From Liolophura sinensis (lineage: Eukaryota > Mollusca > Polyplacophora > Chitonida > Chitonidae): 64,000 nucleotides of DNA. A program made the position numbers and the translations under genes. The DNA is taken from NCBI RefSeq assembly GCF_032854445.1, contig NC_088295.1:1120501-1184500 (forward strand), read 5' to 3'. Under the pieces are notes generated by a model. The model saw nothing but the letters and a program-made list of their open reading frames with translations. It searched no databases and was not told the origin of the DNA. Shown one piece after another: positions 55,801 to 61,800 of the stretch (position 1 is its first letter; each line of letters starts with the position of its first letter).

Positions 55801-58800
55801 GACTCATCCCTGGTCTATTCAGTCATCATGGAGGTTTTTTTTAAATATATTAACTACATGTATAATGTACTTACCCACAGATTTTTCTCCAAAGAACATC
55901 TGAATGAAGTCATTAACCATAAGAAGACCTTCCTTGATGTGCGCCCAAACCGTGTTATTCTTGCTCAGGCCTTTGATGATGGGATCTAATTCCATGACTA
56001 TATCTTTAAGGCTGAAAGCATTTGAAATCTTACCCTGTGAAGTATATTCTCTTATTTTCATGGTGATCAATACAGACATATCTACCAGCATGGAGACAAA
56101 TCCTCAAAATACAGGCTAGGTTCTAAATCAAGAGCGGATATACACACATGTAAGTGAACATAAGTTTTACGCCGTCCTCAAGAATATTCAACTTACACAA
56201 CGACAGCCAGCATTATGGTGGGAGGAAACTGGGTAGAGCCCCGGGGAAACTCACCATCTGCAGGTTGCTGACAGACCTTTCCACATACAGAGGGAGTGGA
56301 AGCCAGCATAAGCTGGACTGGGTAATTGCGTCGCGCTGGTGTGGTAGTCCCCTCAGCCACAAAGACCCGTCAGAGAAAAAGTGCCTACTTGTAAACTTCT
56401 TCTCGTGTTATAATACCTTGTCTGGTCATGAACACACATGGATTTCCTTCAAGAAATCGACTTTACTGGTCTAACATTACAAGTTATAGTGCCTTACACG
56501 TCTGTGTATGATTCAGGTAAAGCCTTAAACTTCTCAATCCAGTCCGGCACACTCTTCAGAACATCAACCATTTGGAACAGATGTGGGTCCTTTACAGCTG
56601 AGCTATTCAAAATCAGATCCAGCAACAAGCTCATGTCATTAAACCCGTTACGTAATGTGTAATTCCCAGAAACTCTTGACAACTGTAAATAAAAAAATAC
56701 AAGATACAAGCAATTGTGTAGCATCAAACTGACTTTATCTACAAGAGGCTATCTTTCCCTTAAACTCAGAATGAATTTATCTACAAGAAATTGATCCTCG
56801 TTTGATTACAAACAGGCTATCTTCAAGAATTACATGCAGCATATTCTGGTTCTGTAGACCTCAAAGCTAAAAGAGTTCCACATTATCAGCAGGAAATAGG
56901 GAGATAATTATGGCTTACTTTAAGAGGATATAAGGTGACACTTACCAATTTGACGATCTTTACAACATCCAAGTGATTCTGTAGAGCCTGGATCAGCTCT
57001 GGCAAGTCTGTCGTGTTCAAAGTACAGAGGTCTCTAGTGACAGCCTCAACATCGGCCCTCTCCTCGAAATAAAGGTAATGCTTCAACTTTGTGGCATTAC
57101 ATAAAACAGCTGTACCGTTAAAGTCTCCCAAGTAGCTCACAATCTAAAACAGATTGTATATCTATATATTATTATTTACATCATTAGGTCCGCTTCATTC
57201 ACGATAATGACATGAAATCAAATGAGTCATTAACTCTGAGCCACTGGAGGAAAGGCTAGTGGCCAGGGTTCACCATTAGTCTTTGGTAACTTGATGATTA
57301 GCTTTCTGTACAGAATGAGATGTGTACACCATTGTAGAAAGACGTGACGGATCTTCAATGGACTGAGCATCACTGTTAATCTGTCTACTCCAGTGTTAGT
57401 TATTGTCTGACGATAAGAAAACATGGTTTGATTTTAAACAATAAAGTTTTCAGGGCCAATACAATGTCTTATTTCAGGTGCCTGTCTACAGCCCACAGCT
57501 TGATATCACAAGGTTTGTCAGGTAACTGATGAGGTGCCTGCCTACAGCCCACAGCTTGATATCACAAGGTCTGTCAGGTAACTGGTGAGGTGCATGCCTA
57601 CAGCCCACAGCTTGATCTCACAAGGTTTGTCAGGTAACTGGTGAGGTGCCTGCCTACAGCCCACAGCTTGATATCACAAGGTTTGTCAGGTAACTGGTGA
57701 GGTGCCTGCCTACAGCCCATAGCTTGATCTCACAAGGTTTGTCAGGTAACTGGTGATGTCCCTGGCTACAGCCCACAGCTTGACAGGACCTCACAAGGTT
57801 TGTCAGGTAACTGGTAAGGCACCTGGCTACAGCCCTCAGGACTTCACAAGGTACATGCATGTCAGGTAACTGGTGAGGTGCCTGGCTACAGCCCACAGCT
57901 TGACAGGACCTCACAAGGTTTGTCATATAACTGGTAAGGCACCTGGCTACAGCCCTCAGGACTTCACAAGGTACATGCATGTCAGGTAACTGGTGAGGTG
58001 CCTGGCTACAGCCCACAGCTTGACAGGACCTCACAAGGTTTGTCAGGTAACTGGTATGGCACCTGGCTACCGTCCTCAGCACTTCACAAGGTACATGCAT
58101 GTCAGGTAACTGGAGAGGTGCCTCGCTACAGCCCACAGCTTGGCAGGACCACACAAGGTTTGTCAGGTAACTATTGAGGTCCCCGGCTACAGACCACAGG
58201 ACTTCACAAGGTACATGTATGTCAGGTAACTGGTGAGGTGCCTGGCTACAGCCCACAGCTTGACCTCAAGATTTGTCAGCAACGATGTAAAACACTATGT
58301 TTTCCTTTTGAATTTGCCCAGCTACCTCCATCCAAAATTTATTATTACAAAGAAGTATTGATGAACACTTTGTTACATTGACAGAGCACACCACTAAGCT
58401 AACAGCATACCCCATTAAAACTCAGAGATGCATTCAGTATGGTATCAAAGACGTCTCCTTCCAAGTATCTGTTCTTCGTCACCAGATTCCTTCTCAGTTC
58501 ATCTGGGTTCCGTAACAGTTCTCGTATTGGAATGCCATTCTCTGATGAATAGAGTAAATATAAGTTAGAAAACATGAGCTTCTGATTCACAATACATGCA
58601 GGACAATACATGCAGGACAAACGGAGGACAATACATGCAGGGCAAATGCAGGACAATACATGCAGAACAAATGCAGGACAATACATGCAGGACATATGCA
58701 AGACAATACATGCAGGACAAATGCAGAACAAAAGCAGAACAAACGCAGGACAAAAGCAGGACAATACATACAGGACAAAAGCAGGACAATACATACAGGA

Positions 58801-61800
58801 CAAAAGCAGGACAAAAGCAGAACAAATGCAGGACAAAAGCAGGAAAATACATGTAGGAGAAAAGCAGGACAATACATGCCGGACAAACGCAGGACAATAC
58901 CTGCATATACAAGAAGGACAAACGGAGGACAATACATGCAGGGCAAATGCAGGACAATACATACAGAACAAACACAGGACAAACACAAGACAATACATAC
59001 AGAACAAACACAGGACAAACACAAGACAATACATACAGAACAAACACAGGACAAACACAAGACAATACATGCAGGACAAACACAGGACAAACACAGGACA
59101 ATACATACAGAACAAACACAAGACAATACATACAGAACAAACACAAGACAATACATACAGAACAAACACAAGACAATACATACAGGACAAACACAAGACA
59201 ATACATACAGAACAAACACAAGACAATACATACAGAACAAACACAGAACAAACACAAGACAATACATACAGAACAAACACAAGACAATACATACAGAACA
59301 AACACAGAACAAACACAAGACAATACATACAGAACAAACACAAGACAATACATACAGAACAAACACAAGACAATACATACAGAACAAACACAGAACAAAC
59401 ACAAGACAATACATACAGAACAAACTCAGGACAAACACAGGACAATACATACAGAACAAACACAAGACAATATATACAGGACAAACACAAGACAATACAT
59501 ACAGAACAAACACAAGACAATACATACAGAACAAACACAAGACAATACATACAGGACAAACACAAGACAATACATACAGAACAAACACAAGACAATACAT
59601 ACAGAACAAACACAAGACAATACATACAGAACAAACACAGAACAAACACAAGACAATACATACAGAACAAACTCAGGACAAACACAGGACAATACATACA
59701 GAACAAACACAAGACAATATATACAGGACAAACACAAGACAATACATACAGAACAAACACAAGACAATACATACAGAACAAACACAAGACAATACATACA
59801 GGACAAACACAAGACAATACATACAGAACAAACACAAGACAATACATACAGAACAAACACAAGACAATACACACAGAACAAACACAAGACAATACATACA
59901 GAACAAACACAAGACAATACATACAGAACAAACACAGAACAAACACAAGACAATACATACAGAACAAACACAAGACAATACATACAGAACAAACACAAGA
60001 CAATACATACAGAACAAACTCAAACCTACTGCTACCAACAGGAATGAGAACATTTTTAGAAAAAAAATCATGCAGTTTTGTCTTCACCAGTGGATTTTGA
60101 AATACATCTACATGTACTTACCCATATAATCTGAAAGCCAAGTCTGGTTTTTCAGATTTTTATCCAATGCCTTCATAAACACAGTTGCATTTCTGAGCGA
60201 TTTGAGGGCATTTGTGACATTAGGATTAGACAGACGAGGCCCGAGGTCATCAATGAGTCCTGTCAAGCTGAAGTCAACAAGTAAACCATTCAAGCAGGTG
60301 AGAGGTTATCAATGTACTGCCTGATGAATAATACCTGGTATTCTATACACTTCACATTCAATAAGCAAGCTTTATAAATGTGCTGCAGGCAGAAGAATAT
60401 AACACTTGTTATATGTGTGGATGAAAGGCAACACATCAGCTTGTCCATGTGGAAGGGGGTCTTTAAACATAGAAGTAGCACATGTCTACACACATGAATA
60501 TAGTCTACAGTATAACCAATCACGTTCACCACTTGAGTTCCATTCGGATACACATGTACTTAATATTTTCCACGCAGTTCAGTCCTTGAATGGAGTTCTG
60601 GACTGCACACAGGTTGAAATATGAAATTTTATATGAAATGAAAACCCAGCAGGTCCCTTATATGGAAAATATACATGTAAGCAATGCTTATTTCAGGAAT
60701 ACATGTTTAGGATGTAAACATGTAACAGAATAAGCTTTACTAAACTTTACTTTACAGAAAGTTTACTAATTAATTGTAACTTATATTTACCCTGGAATTT
60801 GGCATGTGCCTGTAGCACACACATGTGAAACGTCCATGGGGAAGGCCTGTGCCACACGCACGTGAGACGTCCATGTGAACAGCCTGTACCACACACACGT
60901 GAGACATCCATGTGAAAGGTTTGTACCACACGGACGTGAAACATCCATATGAAAGGTCTGTACCACACGCACGTGAAACGTCCATGTGAAAGGCCTGTAC
61001 CACACGCATGTGAGACGTCCATGTGAACGGCCTGTACCACACGCATGTGAAACGTCCATGTGAAAGGCCTGTAACACACGCATGTGAAACGTCCATGTGA
61101 ACGACCTGTTACGTATGCACGTGAGACGTCCATGTGAACAGCCTGTACCACACGCACTTGAAACGTCCATGTGAATGGCCTGTACCACACACATGTGAGA
61201 CGTCCATGTGAACGGCCTGTACCACACGCAATTGAGACGTCCATGTGAACGGCCTGTACCACACGCACGTGAGACGTCCATGTGAACGGCCTGTACCACA
61301 CGCACGTGAGACGTCCATGTGAACAGCCTGTTACGTATGCACGTGAGACGTCCATGTGAACGGCCTGTACCACACGCACTTGAAACGTCCATGTGAATGG
61401 CCTGTACCACACACATGTGAGACGTCCATGTGAACGGCCTGTACCACACGCAATTGAGACGTCCATGTGAACGGCCTGTACCACACGCACGTGAGACGTC
61501 CATGTGAACGGCCTGTACCACACGCACGTGAGACGTCCATGTGAACAGCCTGTACCACACGCACATGAGACTTCCATGTGAGCCGCCTGTACCACACACA
61601 TGTGAGACGTCCATGTGAACAGCCTGTTACGTATGCACGTGAAATGTCCATGTGAACGGCCTGTACCGCACACACGTGAGACGTCCATGTGAACGGCCTG
61701 TACCTCACACGCGTGAAATGTCCATGTGAAAGGCCTGTACCACACAAACATGTGAGATGTCCATGTGAACGGCCTGTACCTCACACACGTGAGACGTCCA

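Noticed and set aside
55875-56034. Longer exon e7 beginning at the TTCACAG acceptor (56034)
   Set aside because: It stays in frame only with a GTGTAA donor at e6. The ATGCTTTCAG acceptor pairs with a better GTAAGG donor and keeps the 2-to-1 phase found in all other type c exons.
58399-60129. Open frames up to 562 codons on both strands (CIVLCLFCMY- and QDNTYRTN-type repeats)
   Set aside because: They follow a 25-bp/10-bp minisatellite with no stop in several frames. Low-complexity, both strands open, flanked by a real exon on each side.
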